Under the pieces are notes generated by a model. That model had not been told where the DNA came from. It saw only the letters and a list, made by a program, of their open reading frames with translations, and did no database searches. Below, in pieces: positions 1-7,868 of a stretch of 64,000 nucleotides of DNA. The position numbers and the translations under genes are program-made. Source of the DNA: an uncultured Lactobacillus sp. (GTDB lineage Bacteria > Bacillota > Bacilli > Lactobacillales > Lactobacillaceae). The DNA is taken from positions 62,001 through 126,000 of the forward strand of contig CALNAJ010000018.1 of the NCBI GenBank assembly GCA_937874695.1, read 5' to 3'. Every line of letters starts with the position of its first letter. Positions within the stretch are counted from its first letter, which is position 1.

Positions 1-1
1 T

Positions 2-859
2 AAAAATGATACGAATGAAGCTTATACAGCGACGACGAATGATGCCGGCCAGATAACGTGGTCCTATATGGCACCAGGAGATTATTACTATCAAGAAACT
101 AAGGCACCGGACGGTTATCTTGTTAGTCCTACTAAGCATGACGTTGTTGTACAAGCGTCTACCGACTTTTCGCCGATAGAAGAAACGACAGAGGATCAGA
201 AAACGTCAGTTGTTTTGACTAAAACCGATAAAACAGGTAAAAAGTTTTTAGCTAATGCTGTCTATAATTTAGAGGATGCAGATGGAAACATTCTTCAGGA
301 TAGCTTGAAGACTGACGACAAGGGTGAGTTAAAAGTTTCTGGTTTAAATGCTGGAACTTATTACTTTGAAGAAACTAAGGCACCAGATGGCTACAAGGTT
401 AACTCCCAAAGGGTTCCAGCGATTGTCCCTGAAAATGGCAGTGATACAGTTAAGGTTACGCAGCAGGATGAATCTAACACTTCAGGTGGTGGTTCTACAC
501 CTGGTGTTACGCCCTCTTCTAGCTCGAGCCATTCTTCTTCAGGATCCACATCAAGCAAATCATCAAGTTCTAGCAGTTCCAACACCAGCTCCACGAGCAC
601 TTCATCCACTAAAGCCAAGCGCACCACAGTGGCTAACGTGGCGTCCAGCAATTCTAGCTCTACTACGCCACGTCATGGTGGTAACGCTGCCGGCACAACG
701 GCTAACACAGCATCTAAGACCGCTAAGCATCACGCCAATGGCAACAGCTATCTGCCACGGACTAATGGTCAACGGAGCTTGTTAGCCATGCTGATTGGCT
801 TCTTGATTTTAGGCCTGAGTCTCGCTGCTTCACAATGGCGGAGAACCCACGCAAAGTGA
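2..859 (+). CDS. SpaA-like LPXTG-type cell-wall-anchored surface protein (5' end missing)
   Basis: The reading frame is open from the window edge, so the N-terminus and signal peptide lie outside. What is visible is the end of one SpaA/Cna-B prealbumin-like domain (YYYQETKAPDGYLV), then a complete second one, which starts VVLTKTDKTG and ends with a YYFEETKAPDGYKV strand. The Lys in the first strand and the Glu in the ETKAPDGY strand are the usual isopeptide-bond partners in this family. A Ser/Thr/Gly-rich stalk of about 80 residues follows, then a YLPRTN sorting motif, a hydrophobic segment (LLAMLIGFLILGLSLAA) and a short basic tail (RRTHAK). This is a sortase substrate, probably an adhesin or pilin-like protein. 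The motif is LPRTN rather than LPxTG. No sortase gene is in view. Confidence 0.88.
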   Translation, partial: KNDTNEAYTATTNDAGQITWSYMAPGDYYYQETKAPDGYLVSPTKHDVVVQASTDFSPIEETTEDQKTSVVLTKTDKTGKKFLANAVYNLEDADGNILQDSLKTDDKGELKVSGLNAGTYYFEETKAPDGYKVNSQRVPAIVPENGSDTVKVTQQDESNTSGGGSTPGVTPSSSSSHSSSGSTSSKSSSSSSSNTSSTSTSSTKAKRTTVANVASSNSSSTTPRHGGNAAGTTANTASKTAKHHANGNSYLPRTNGQRSLLAMLIGFLILGLSLAASQWRRTHAK

Positions 860-872
860 TAAGTAATTTTAC

Positions 873-917
873 AGAACTGACCTCATTCAGACAATCTGGG
901 TGAGGTCAGTTCTTCTA
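873..917 (+). terminator. Terminator of the SpaA-like gene
   Basis: A perfect 13-bp inverted repeat (AGAACTGACCTCA with TGAGGTCAGTTCT) begins 14 bp after the stop codon and is followed by a short T-rich tail. It would end the surface-protein transcript. Confidence 0.75.
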
Positions 918-942
918 TATCAATGATTCATTTCGGAGTAAG

Positions 943-997
943 AAAAAAGTCCCCCTGGAGAGCCTGTTGTAAACACGAGCTGAACCAGAGGGACTTT
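943..997 (-). terminator. Terminator of the SOS-regulated small gene
   Basis: On the minus strand a stem of AAAGTCCCTCTGG pairing with CCAGGGGGACTTT is followed by a run of T. It lies just after the stop codon of the minus-strand gene at 1012-1341. Confidence 0.75.
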
Positions 998-1011
998 GTC
1001 ATTATAAATTT

Positions 1012-1341
1012 TTATCGGGCACGTTGAACCGAACGCAAGAGGCCAGGCGTAACGATGGTCGTTAGGGTCCGACTCTGCTTGAGGATGAGGTGACCAGCGG
1101 CGTCTGCTTTCAGGTGGCCGATGACTGTGGCAGGGGCCACATCCGTAGCGGCCTTAAATTGAATCCGAACCAAGTAGTGTCGGTCGAGTGCTTGCTGAAT
1201 AAAGTAGGTCAATTGAAAGGCGGGCATCTGCGGATAAACGACTTGGCCGTTAATCACTGGCAAGTCACTGAAAAGTTCTTTGTACGCTGTTGCTACCCGA
1301 TCAGACAGGGCAGTTGTGCCATTAGTAATTAAGTTTTGCAT
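1012..1341 (-). CDS. Small SOS-regulated protein, possibly YolD-like
   Basis: 109-residue protein with no motif I can name with certainty. The C-terminal half (FIQQALDRHYLVRIQF, then TVIGHLKAD, GHLILKQ and a terminal ITTIV-like strand) has the helix-then-beta layout of YolD-like proteins, which often accompany Y-family polymerases; this is a weak match by eye. I chose the ATG at 1341 because GAGGTGA sits 6-7 bases upstream; a GTG three codons earlier overlaps that ribosome-binding site. Two LexA boxes lie in its promoter, so it is very probably induced by DNA damage. It is monocistronic, with its own terminator. Confidence 0.7.
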   Translation of the reverse strand: MQNLITNGTTALSDRVATAYKELFSDLPVINGQVVYPQMPAFQLTYFIQQALDRHYLVRIQFKAATDVAPATVIGHLKADAAGHLILKQSRTLTTIVTPGLLRSVQRAR

Positions 1342-1352
1342 GCTGATCACCT

Positions 1353-1402
1353 CGAACGTTTGTTTGTATTTTCATTATACGAACACGTGTTTGATATTGC
1401 AA
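1353..1402 (-). promoter_or_regulatory. SOS promoter with two LexA/DinR boxes
   Basis: On the minus strand TTGCAA (1397-1402) and TATAAT (1374-1379) are separated by exactly 17 bp. The spacer contains CGAACACGTGTTTG (1380-1393), a full match to the Gram-positive LexA consensus CGAACRNRYGTTYG. A second box, CGAACGTTTGTTTG (1353-1366), one base off consensus, overlaps the transcribed leader. LexA bound here would block RNA polymerase, so the downstream gene is expected to be repressed until DNA damage. Confidence 0.88.
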
Positions 1403-1755
1403 GCCTTTTTTATCGTGATTTGCGATTAACTTAATCTTTCAGGTGGTTAACGAGCGGCCAGACTAGTGATACCAGCCGTTTGCGAGATTGTCGGATCTTC
1501 TCTGTTTTGATTAGGCTTGATAATAGGATAGACTTCGGTATAGAAATGGTGGCAGATACCCCGAACAGCTGTTTCAAGCGCCGAACCGGACTTTTTTCAA
1601 CGTTTTCGGTGCTAAGGGGAGTATTTCTTCCTAAATAGTGGTAATATAGTAACCTATAGATTATAGCTGAAGTCAAAGATGATTGACTTTAAACGACACG
1701 GTGGCCAGTGGTGACGGTGTCATAATTAAATTTTTATTGAAGGGATTTTTAAACG
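1403..1755. other. Intergenic region upstream of gmk
   Basis: No convincing gene. A minus-strand frame at 1431-1676 lacks a recognisable ribosome-binding site and any family resemblance. The right part is AT-rich and presumably carries the gmk promoter; GAAGGGA just before the gmk start is its ribosome-binding site. Confidence 0.5.
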
Positions 1756-2370
1756 ATGGCTAAACGTGGAATGCTCATTGTGCTTTCAGGTCCATCCGGT
1801 GTTGGTAAGGGAACGGTGCGTAAGGCATTGTTTGAGACCGGCGCGACCGACTTTTCTTACTCCATTTCGATGACAACGCGGAAACCGCGTGAAGGTGAAG
1901 TCAACGGTGTCGACTATTACTTCGTCTCCAAAGAGGAATTTGAGGAGAACATTCGGACCGGACAGATGCTGGAATACGCCAAGTATGTTGACAACTACTA
2001 TGGCACCCCGTTAAAATATGTTAATGAGACCTTGGATCAAGGCAAGGATGTTTTCTTGGAGATCGAAGTCAACGGTGCCATGCAGGTTCGGGCAAATTGT
2101 CCCGATGCTGTCTTTGTTTTCTTGACGCCGCCTGACTTGATGGAATTGAAGCACCGGTTGATTGGTCGGGGAACTGACGCCATGGACGTCATTAACAAAC
2201 GAATCAAGAAGGCCGTTGGTGAAATTCAAATGATGCGCAACTACGACTACGCCGTGGTAAACGACGAAGTCAACAAGGCAGTTGATCGGATTCAAATGAT
2301 TATTCGCAGTGAACGGTTACGGGTAACCCGGGTCATGCCGGATTACGAACAAATGATTGGAGACGAATAA
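1756..2370 (+). CDS. gmk: Guanylate kinase
   Basis: 204 residues, the usual length. It phosphorylates GMP (and dGMP) to GDP with ATP in the cytoplasm, feeding GTP and (p)ppGpp metabolism. The P-loop GPSGVGKGT is at residues 12-20, followed by the GMP-binding segment TTRKPREGEVNGVDYYF at about 40-56 and the lid region VFVFLTPPDLMELKHRL. The ATG follows a GAAGGGA ribosome-binding site. It is the first gene of a gmk-rpoZ pair separated by 3 bp, a pairing conserved in Firmicutes. Confidence 0.97.
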   Translation: MAKRGMLIVLSGPSGVGKGTVRKALFETGATDFSYSISMTTRKPREGEVNGVDYYFVSKEEFEENIRTGQMLEYAKYVDNYYGTPLKYVNETLDQGKDVFLEIEVNGAMQVRANCPDAVFVFLTPPDLMELKHRLIGRGTDAMDVINKRIKKAVGEIQMMRNYDYAVVNDEVNKAVDRIQMIIRSERLRVTRVMPDYEQMIGDE

Positions 2371-2373
2371 ATA

Positions 2374-2589
2374 ATGCTACTTTATCCCTCAGTTGATGAT
2401 TTATTGGCACAAGTGGATTCACGGTATTCTTTGATTATGTTGGCTAGCAAGCGGGCACACGAACTTGATGCTGGCGCTAAGCCACTGTTGACCGACTACA
2501 AGTCGCCTAAGACGATTGGCCGGGCCCTCGAAGAAATTGCGGCCGGTGCTTTAATGATCGATCCGGACGAAAAGGATTTGAACGCCTAA
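2374..2589 (+). CDS. rpoZ: RNA polymerase omega subunit
   Basis: 71 residues. Omega helps assemble and stabilise the RNA polymerase core by clamping the beta-prime C-terminus. The N-terminal YPSVDDLLAQVDSRYSLIMLASKRAHEL stretch carries the conserved R-Y-x-L-x-x-x-A-x-x-R-A pattern, and the ..SPKTIGRALEEIAAG helix follows. It starts 3 bp after gmk, indicating co-transcription, and is followed by a strong terminator. Confidence 0.95.
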   Translation: MLLYPSVDDLLAQVDSRYSLIMLASKRAHELDAGAKPLLTDYKSPKTIGRALEEIAAGALMIDPDEKDLNA

Positions 2590-2609
2590 CACGGGCATTT
2601 CAGAAAAGA

Positions 2610-2642
2610 CCAGGTTGCCGTTGGGTAATCTGGCTTTTTTTA
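2610..2642 (+). terminator. Terminator of gmk-rpoZ
   Basis: 10-bp stem (CCAGGTTGCC with GGTAATCTGG, two G-T pairs), GTTG loop, then CTTTTTTTT. The placement 20 bp after rpoZ separates gmk-rpoZ from coaBC-priA, although read-through is possible. Confidence 0.85.
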
Positions 2643-2672
2643 ACCATTGTAAAATGCGAACGGAGGGAAAGT

Positions 2673-3884
2673 ATGTTTGAAGGGAAACATGTGACGTTAA
2701 CCATCAGCGGGAGTGTTGCAGCTTATAAGGCCGCGACGCTTGCCCGCGAGCTCCAGCGTGCCGGCGCAATCGTTCGAATTGTTCTGACCCAAGCCGCGGC
2801 GAAGTTTGTGACGCCCGCGACCTTTGCGGCCCTGACCAAGCAGCCGGTACTGACCGATGCCACCTGGTGGCGCGATGATGGTCAGATTGCCCACGTCGAG
2901 TTGGCCGATTGGACCGACCTCGCTATTGCGGCCCCAGCGTCAGCCAACCTGATGGCTCAGTTTGCCAACGGGTTAGCTGACGATGTGGCCAGTGCGACTT
3001 GGTTGGCGACCAGTGCGCCTAAGATCGTGGTACCAGCCATGAACAGCCACATGTGGCAGGCCGACGCGACCCAACGCAATCGGCAACAACTCATTGACGA
3101 CGGTGTGACCGTGTTAATGCCCGCCACTGGGGCTTTGGCCGAAGGGTATTCCGGTACGGGACGTTTCCTGGAACCTACCGAAATCGTTCGGCAAATCAGT
3201 CAGTTAGCCCTCTTTACTCCCCAGACCTTGCAAGGGAAGTCGGTCATTGTCACGGCCGGTGGGACGCGTGAACGCCTCGACCCCGTGCGCTTCTTAACCA
3301 ACGACTCTTCCGGTAAAATGGGGTACGCGGTAGCCGCTGCCGCCCAACAAGCGGGGGCCAACGTGACGTTGATCACCGCGCCAACGCGATTGACGCCACC
3401 CGCTGACGTGACCGTCGTGCCGATCCAAAGCACAACGGACTTGGCGAACGCGGTCTTAACGCGCTTTCCTATGGCGGATGCGCTCGTGATGGCCGCCGCC
3501 GTAGCCGATTTCCAGCCGCTGACGACTGCCAATCAGAAGATTAAGAAAACCAAAGATAATGATGAATTAATCTTAAAATTGAAAAAGACACCGGATATCC
3601 TGGCCGAAGTCGCCAAAATCAAGCGGGCGGATCAGGTGACGGTGGGCTTTGCTGCGGAAACGCAGAATTTACTCGTTAACGCCCAGCACAAACTCGACAG
3701 TAAGTCGTTAGATCTTCTGGCCGCTAACGACGTGTCCCGGGCCGACATCGGCTTTAACAGCGATGACAACCAGGTCACGTTTATCCAAGCAGACGGGGTC
3801 AGTGATCAGACACCCAAGACCAGTAAGACCCGGATTGCGGCGGCACTGATCGCCAAACTCGCAACAATTTTAGCAACGAAATGA
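2673..3884 (+). CDS. coaBC: Bifunctional phosphopantothenoylcysteine decarboxylase / phosphopantothenate-cysteine ligase
   Basis: 403 residues. It carries out two consecutive steps of coenzyme A synthesis: ligation of cysteine to 4'-phosphopantothenate (CoaB, C-terminal) and flavin-dependent decarboxylation (CoaC, N-terminal). The N-terminal flavoprotein domain shows the catalytic His in IAHVELA (about 71-77) and the substrate motif PAMNSHMW (121-128). The CoaB domain begins near VIVTAGGTRERLDPVRFLTN (191-210) with the SSGKMG nucleotide-binding loop. The ATG is preceded by GGAGGGAAA. It runs into priA with about 10 bp spacing, a common arrangement in Firmicutes. Confidence 0.96.
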   Translation: MFEGKHVTLTISGSVAAYKAATLARELQRAGAIVRIVLTQAAAKFVTPATFAALTKQPVLTDATWWRDDGQIAHVELADWTDLAIAAPASANLMAQFANGLADDVASATWLATSAPKIVVPAMNSHMWQADATQRNRQQLIDDGVTVLMPATGALAEGYSGTGRFLEPTEIVRQISQLALFTPQTLQGKSVIVTAGGTRERLDPVRFLTNDSSGKMGYAVAAAAQQAGANVTLITAPTRLTPPADVTVVPIQSTTDLANAVLTRFPMADALVMAAAVADFQPLTTANQKIKKTKDNDELILKLKKTPDILAEVAKIKRADQVTVGFAAETQNLLVNAQHKLDSKSLDLLAANDVSRADIGFNSDDNQVTFIQADGVSDQTPKTSKTRIAAALIAKLATILATK

Positions 3885-3894
3885 GGTGACAACC

Positions 3895-6312
3895 ATGGCC
3901 CAGATTGGCCAAATTTTAGTAGATGTTCCAACCATGCAGACGAATGATCCGTATTCCTACGCGATTCCGGCCGAGCTGGAACATCAGGTACAGGTGGGGA
4001 TGCGCGTGATCGTGCCGTTTGGCCGTGGTCACCGTCTAGTCTCTGGCGTGGTTGTTGGGTTGAGCGACGTCACCAGCTTTGATGGCAAATTAAAGCCAAT
4101 CGAGACCGTGCTCGACCTTGCCCCCGTTTTAAACACGGAGCTACGTCAACTGGCCGATTGGCTGGCCAACACGACCTATGCCTTTCGTATCACCTGTATT
4201 CAAACGATGCTTCCTAACCTGTTAAAGACCCAGCCAAAACGGCAGGTCCAACCGACAGCCACACTGACGCCAGAAGAAATGGCCATGTATTTTCCAGAAG
4301 GCGCCCCACGTGGCTTCGATGCCACGAAGCTCGACGATGCCACGGTTGCCGGCCTGCTGAAATTACAGCGGGCAGGTAAGGTCGAGGTCGTCTACGAGGT
4401 CAAGGACAGGGCGGCCGCCAAGACGACTACCGGAATCACACCGGCCCTGACACCGGCTAAGCTTCAAGAGATTGCCGGTGAGGTGGCTAAGCGCGCCCCC
4501 AAGCAAGCCGAACTATTGGCCTACTTGGCGCAGATGCCAGCGGATAAGGTCGTTGCCCAGGCCGCTGTGGCGAAAAAAGCCGGGGTTACGCCGGCAGTTA
4601 TCGCCACGGCTGCAGATAAGGGGTGGCTGACCAAGAGTACGCTCGAAGTCTATCGCGATCCCTTCCACCAACCGGTCACGCCGACCCAGGCCTTAAAATT
4701 GAATCCGGAACAACAGGTCGCTGTGGACCGAATAACGCAAGCCATTGACGGCCAGAAGACTGAGAATTTCTTGGTCGAGGGAGTCACCGGGAGTGGGAAG
4801 ACTGAGGTCTACCTGCAAAGTATCGCGCAGGCCCTACAACAGGGACGAACGGCGTTGATGCTGGTTCCTGAAATCGCCCTCACACCGCAAATGGTCAACC
4901 GCGTCAAGGCACGGTTCGGCCAGCGAGTAGCAGTTTTGCACAGTGGGTTATCCAAGGGTGAGCAGTACGACGAATGGCGCCGCATCGACCGTGGTGAGGC
5001 CACGGTGGTCGTTGGCGCCCGTTCTGCCGTCTTCGCCCCGGTCGAGAACCTTGGGATCATCATCATGGATGAGGAACATGAAAGTAGTTATAAACAGGAT
5101 GAAAATCCCCGGTATCACGCCAGAGATGTAGCGCTTTGGCGCGGTCAGTATCACCATTGTCCAGTTGTCCTGGGGAGTGCCACGCCGTCACTAGAGACGC
5201 GCGCCCGGGCGGCCAAGGGGTTGTACACCCGATTGGTGCTTTCAAAGCGGGCCAAGGCCCAACCCATGCCGACCGTTCACATTGTCGATATGCGTGAACA
5301 GCTGAAGCAACAGGGGGATAGCGACTTTTCCGAACCGTTGATGACGGCCATTCAGGAGCGACTCGACCGCCACGAACAGATTGTCTTGATGCTCAATCGG
5401 CGGGGATACTCGTCGTTTGTGATGTGTCGGGACTGTGGGTTCGTCTTGAAGTGTCCCAATTGTGATATCTCGCTGACGCTCCACATGGATACGCACAGCA
5501 TGAAATGTCACTACTGCGGGCACGAAGAGGCCATTCCACATGTGTGTCCCAACTGCCACAGCAAGAAGATTCGCTACTATGGTACGGGAACACAGAAGGT
5601 GCAACAGGCTTTAGAAAAGTTATTACCTACTGCGAGAATTTTGCGGATGGACGTGGATTCCACGCGGCGCAAGGGTGCTCATGAGCGGATTCTTCGGCAA
5701 TTCGGCGAGCACAAGGCCGATATTTTACTGGGGACGCAAATGATTGCCAAGGGGCTGGATTTCCCTAATGTCACGTTGGTCGGGGTGCTGAATGCCGATA
5801 CTGCGTTGGGGTTACCGGATTTCCGGGCCAGCGAGCGCACGTTCCAGCTATTGACGCAGGTCAGTGGTCGGGCCGGTCGGGCAACTAAACCTGGTGAGGT
5901 CTACATTCAGACGTTTAATCCGGACCACTACGCGATTCAGTTGGCGCAGAGCCAAGACTATGAACGTTTCTTTGTGACGGAAATGCACATGCGCCATCAG
6001 GGAAGTTACCCACCGTATTACTTTGCGGTGCAGCTGACGGCTAGTCACGAAGAGGAAGCCGTGGCAGCGAAGGCCATGTATCAGATTGTGGATGCGCTGA
6101 AGCAAGGTCTCAGTAAGGATGCCATTATTCTGGGGCCCACACCTAAGGCGATTGCACGGGTCAAGCGGAAGTATTATTATCAAGTTGTGATTAAATACAA
6201 GCAGGAACCGCAACTGCGGCCAGTGCTGGAACAGATCCGGCAGGCGGCACAGGTGCCGGCACGCCACGGTCTCTCCGTCACCATCGATTCCGAACCCATG
6301 AATTTCATGTAG
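3895..6312 (+). CDS. priA: Primosomal protein N' (replication restart helicase)
   Basis: 805 residues. PriA recognises stalled or repaired forks and reloads the replisome; it is a superfamily 2 3'-5' DNA helicase. It has an N-terminal DNA-binding domain, Walker A GVTGSGKTEVYLQ at about 300, the DEEH box (MDEEHESSYKQ), and a paired zinc-binding insert with eight cysteines (CRDCGF..CPNC..CHYCGH..CPNC). The helicase C-terminal motif VSGRAGRATKPG follows. I place the start at the ATG with AGGTGA five bases upstream, three codons inside a possible GTG start that overlaps that ribosome-binding site. Confidence 0.95.
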   Translation: MAQIGQILVDVPTMQTNDPYSYAIPAELEHQVQVGMRVIVPFGRGHRLVSGVVVGLSDVTSFDGKLKPIETVLDLAPVLNTELRQLADWLANTTYAFRITCIQTMLPNLLKTQPKRQVQPTATLTPEEMAMYFPEGAPRGFDATKLDDATVAGLLKLQRAGKVEVVYEVKDRAAAKTTTGITPALTPAKLQEIAGEVAKRAPKQAELLAYLAQMPADKVVAQAAVAKKAGVTPAVIATAADKGWLTKSTLEVYRDPFHQPVTPTQALKLNPEQQVAVDRITQAIDGQKTENFLVEGVTGSGKTEVYLQSIAQALQQGRTALMLVPEIALTPQMVNRVKARFGQRVAVLHSGLSKGEQYDEWRRIDRGEATVVVGARSAVFAPVENLGIIIMDEEHESSYKQDENPRYHARDVALWRGQYHHCPVVLGSATPSLETRARAAKGLYTRLVLSKRAKAQPMPTVHIVDMREQLKQQGDSDFSEPLMTAIQERLDRHEQIVLMLNRRGYSSFVMCRDCGFVLKCPNCDISLTLHMDTHSMKCHYCGHEEAIPHVCPNCHSKKIRYYGTGTQKVQQALEKLLPTARILRMDVDSTRRKGAHERILRQFGEHKADILLGTQMIAKGLDFPNVTLVGVLNADTALGLPDFRASERTFQLLTQVSGRAGRATKPGEVYIQTFNPDHYAIQLAQSQDYERFFVTEMHMRHQGSYPPYYFAVQLTASHEEEAVAAKAMYQIVDALKQGLSKDAIILGPTPKAIARVKRKYYYQVVIKYKQEPQLRPVLEQIRQAAQVPARHGLSVTIDSEPMNFM

Positions 6313-6344
6313 CTGATTGCAGGCTTTCTGCTAGACGATGACCT

Positions 6345-6509
6345 GCGCCTTACCGGTGGGCTCGTAGATACTGGAACGTGGTGGGCACAACTTTAAGCCC
6401 CACAAGAAGCGTGGGTCTTAAAGCTTGGCCTTTGTCTAAGCGGCGAAAATCGCGCCACTAAGACAAACGACACCACTGAGCCACTACCAGGCCACCCTCA
6501 CGGCTGAGG
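6345..6509 (-). repeat. Structured intergenic element, family 2 (degenerate copy)
   Basis: Read on the minus strand it follows the same order of blocks as the copies at 12196-12377 and 40018-40203: TCAGCCGTGAGGG, an outer stem (GGTGG and GTAG pairing with CTAC and CCACC, several mismatches), a hairpin with TTTGTCTTAG and its partner CTTAGACAAA, a second hairpin with GCTTTAAGACCCAC and GTGGGGCTTAAAG, then GCCCACCACGTTCC and GGTAAGGCG. The third hairpin seen in the other two copies is missing. It fills the left part of the priA-fmt gap. Confidence 0.7.
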
Positions 6510-6923
6510 TTTGCCAGCGTTGGAAATCAGATGGACTGACAATTGTTACATGAAATCAGGATTCAACTCTGTCCGTTTTTAATGTGGCATGGGTGATTAT
6601 AGTAGAAACTATTCCGATTTCTGCTGGGAATTTCTCAAGAGAACCCTTACACAATAAGTTTTCTATCTAAATTGCCAAAGGTGATAGGGAATGGGCGCCC
6701 AATCTGATATGATTGAGGTGGACTGACAAGTGGGGCTGCTTTGGCTACGTGTCACGGCAGAGAAATGAGACTAGTGACTAACCGTCTTGCTGGTATTCTT
6801 GCGAGTGATTAGATTAGATCTATTTTCACTGTCCAGTGAGATGTGGTCAGAATCCGTGTGACTTATCAAAAACAATTAACATAATTCAAAGAGAGAAATA
6901 AAACCAAGAAAGTATGGTGTACG
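6510..6923. other. Non-coding stretch between the family 2 element and fmt
   Basis: About 410 bp without a plausible gene, more AT-rich than its surroundings. It must contain the fmt promoter, but no clear -35/-10 pair stands out. The ribosome-binding site of fmt is weak (GGTG six bases before the ATG). Confidence 0.4.
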
Positions 6924-7868
6924 ATGACTTCAGTAATTTTTATGGGAACGCCAGAATTTTCGGCGCCCATTCTGAGCAGTTTAATTGAAAAGGGCTACGA
7001 TGTCTTAGCCGTAGTGACTCAACCCGACCGGCGCGTGGGACGGAAACACGTCCTGACCGCTTCTCCTGTGAAGCAGGTTGCCGTGGCACACGACATCGAA
7101 GTGCTCCAACCCCAAAAGATCTCCGGCAGTGACGAAATGGCGCGGGCCATTGAATTAGCCCCCGACCTGATCGTGACGGCGGCCTTTGGGCAATTCTTGC
7201 CAACGAAGCTGCTCAAGGCGGCGAAGGTGGCAGCCGTGAACGTTCACGCCTCCCTGTTACCGAAGTATCGTGGCGGCGCGCCAGTGCACTACGCCATCAT
7301 GAATGGCGACAAGGAGACCGGGGTGTCCATCATGTTTATGGAAAAGAAGATGGATGCCGGGGCCGTCCTGGCACAACAAGCAATGCCAATTACCGACCAA
7401 GACGACGTGGGCTCGATGTTCGATAAATTAAGTGTCCTGGGTCGCGACCTCTTATTGGAGACGCTGCCGAAGTTGTTGGCCGGTGAAATCACGCCCGTTC
7501 CTCAGGACGAAGACAAGGTCAGCTTCTCACCGACTATCAAGTCCGATGAGGAACGGATCGACCTGAACCTGAGCGCGCACATGATTGACTGCAAGGTTCG
7601 TGCTTTGCGGCCAGCACCAATCGCCCATATTTTCTTGAACGGTGTGCGGACTAAGCTGTGGGACGTCACCGTTCTGGACGAAACGACCGAGATGGCACCC
7701 GGTTCACTGGTTAGCCATGACAAGCACCACTTGGCGATTGCAACCGGAGAACATGGCGTTTTAGCGTTAAATGAGATTCAACCCGCCGGTAAGCCGAAGT
7801 TAAGTATCACCGACTTTCTGAACGGAACTAGCGATGCACTGACAATTGGCGAACAGGTGGCTGAATAA
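6924..7868 (+). CDS. fmt: Methionyl-tRNA formyltransferase
   Basis: 314 residues, normal length. It formylates the amino group of methionyl-initiator-tRNA using 10-formyl-tetrahydrofolate, allowing bacterial translation initiation. The N-terminal formyltransferase domain starts with VIFMGTPEFSAPIL and carries the folate/catalytic signature NVHASLLPKYRGGAPV with the following HYAIMNGDKETGVSIM. The C-terminal OB-like tRNA-binding domain contains KVRALRPAP. The stop codon overlaps the start of rsmB (TAATG), so the two are translationally coupled. Confidence 0.97.
   Translation: MTSVIFMGTPEFSAPILSSLIEKGYDVLAVVTQPDRRVGRKHVLTASPVKQVAVAHDIEVLQPQKISGSDEMARAIELAPDLIVTAAFGQFLPTKLLKAAKVAAVNVHASLLPKYRGGAPVHYAIMNGDKETGVSIMFMEKKMDAGAVLAQQAMPITDQDDVGSMFDKLSVLGRDLLLETLPKLLAGEITPVPQDEDKVSFSPTIKSDEERIDLNLSAHMIDCKVRALRPAPIAHIFLNGVRTKLWDVTVLDETTEMAPGSLVSHDKHHLAIATGEHGVLALNEIQPAGKPKLSITDFLNGTSDALTIGEQVAE

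Noticed and set aside
1431..1676. 81-codon minus-strand frame upstream of gmk
   Set aside because: No ribosome-binding site or recognisable family, and it covers the gmk promoter region.
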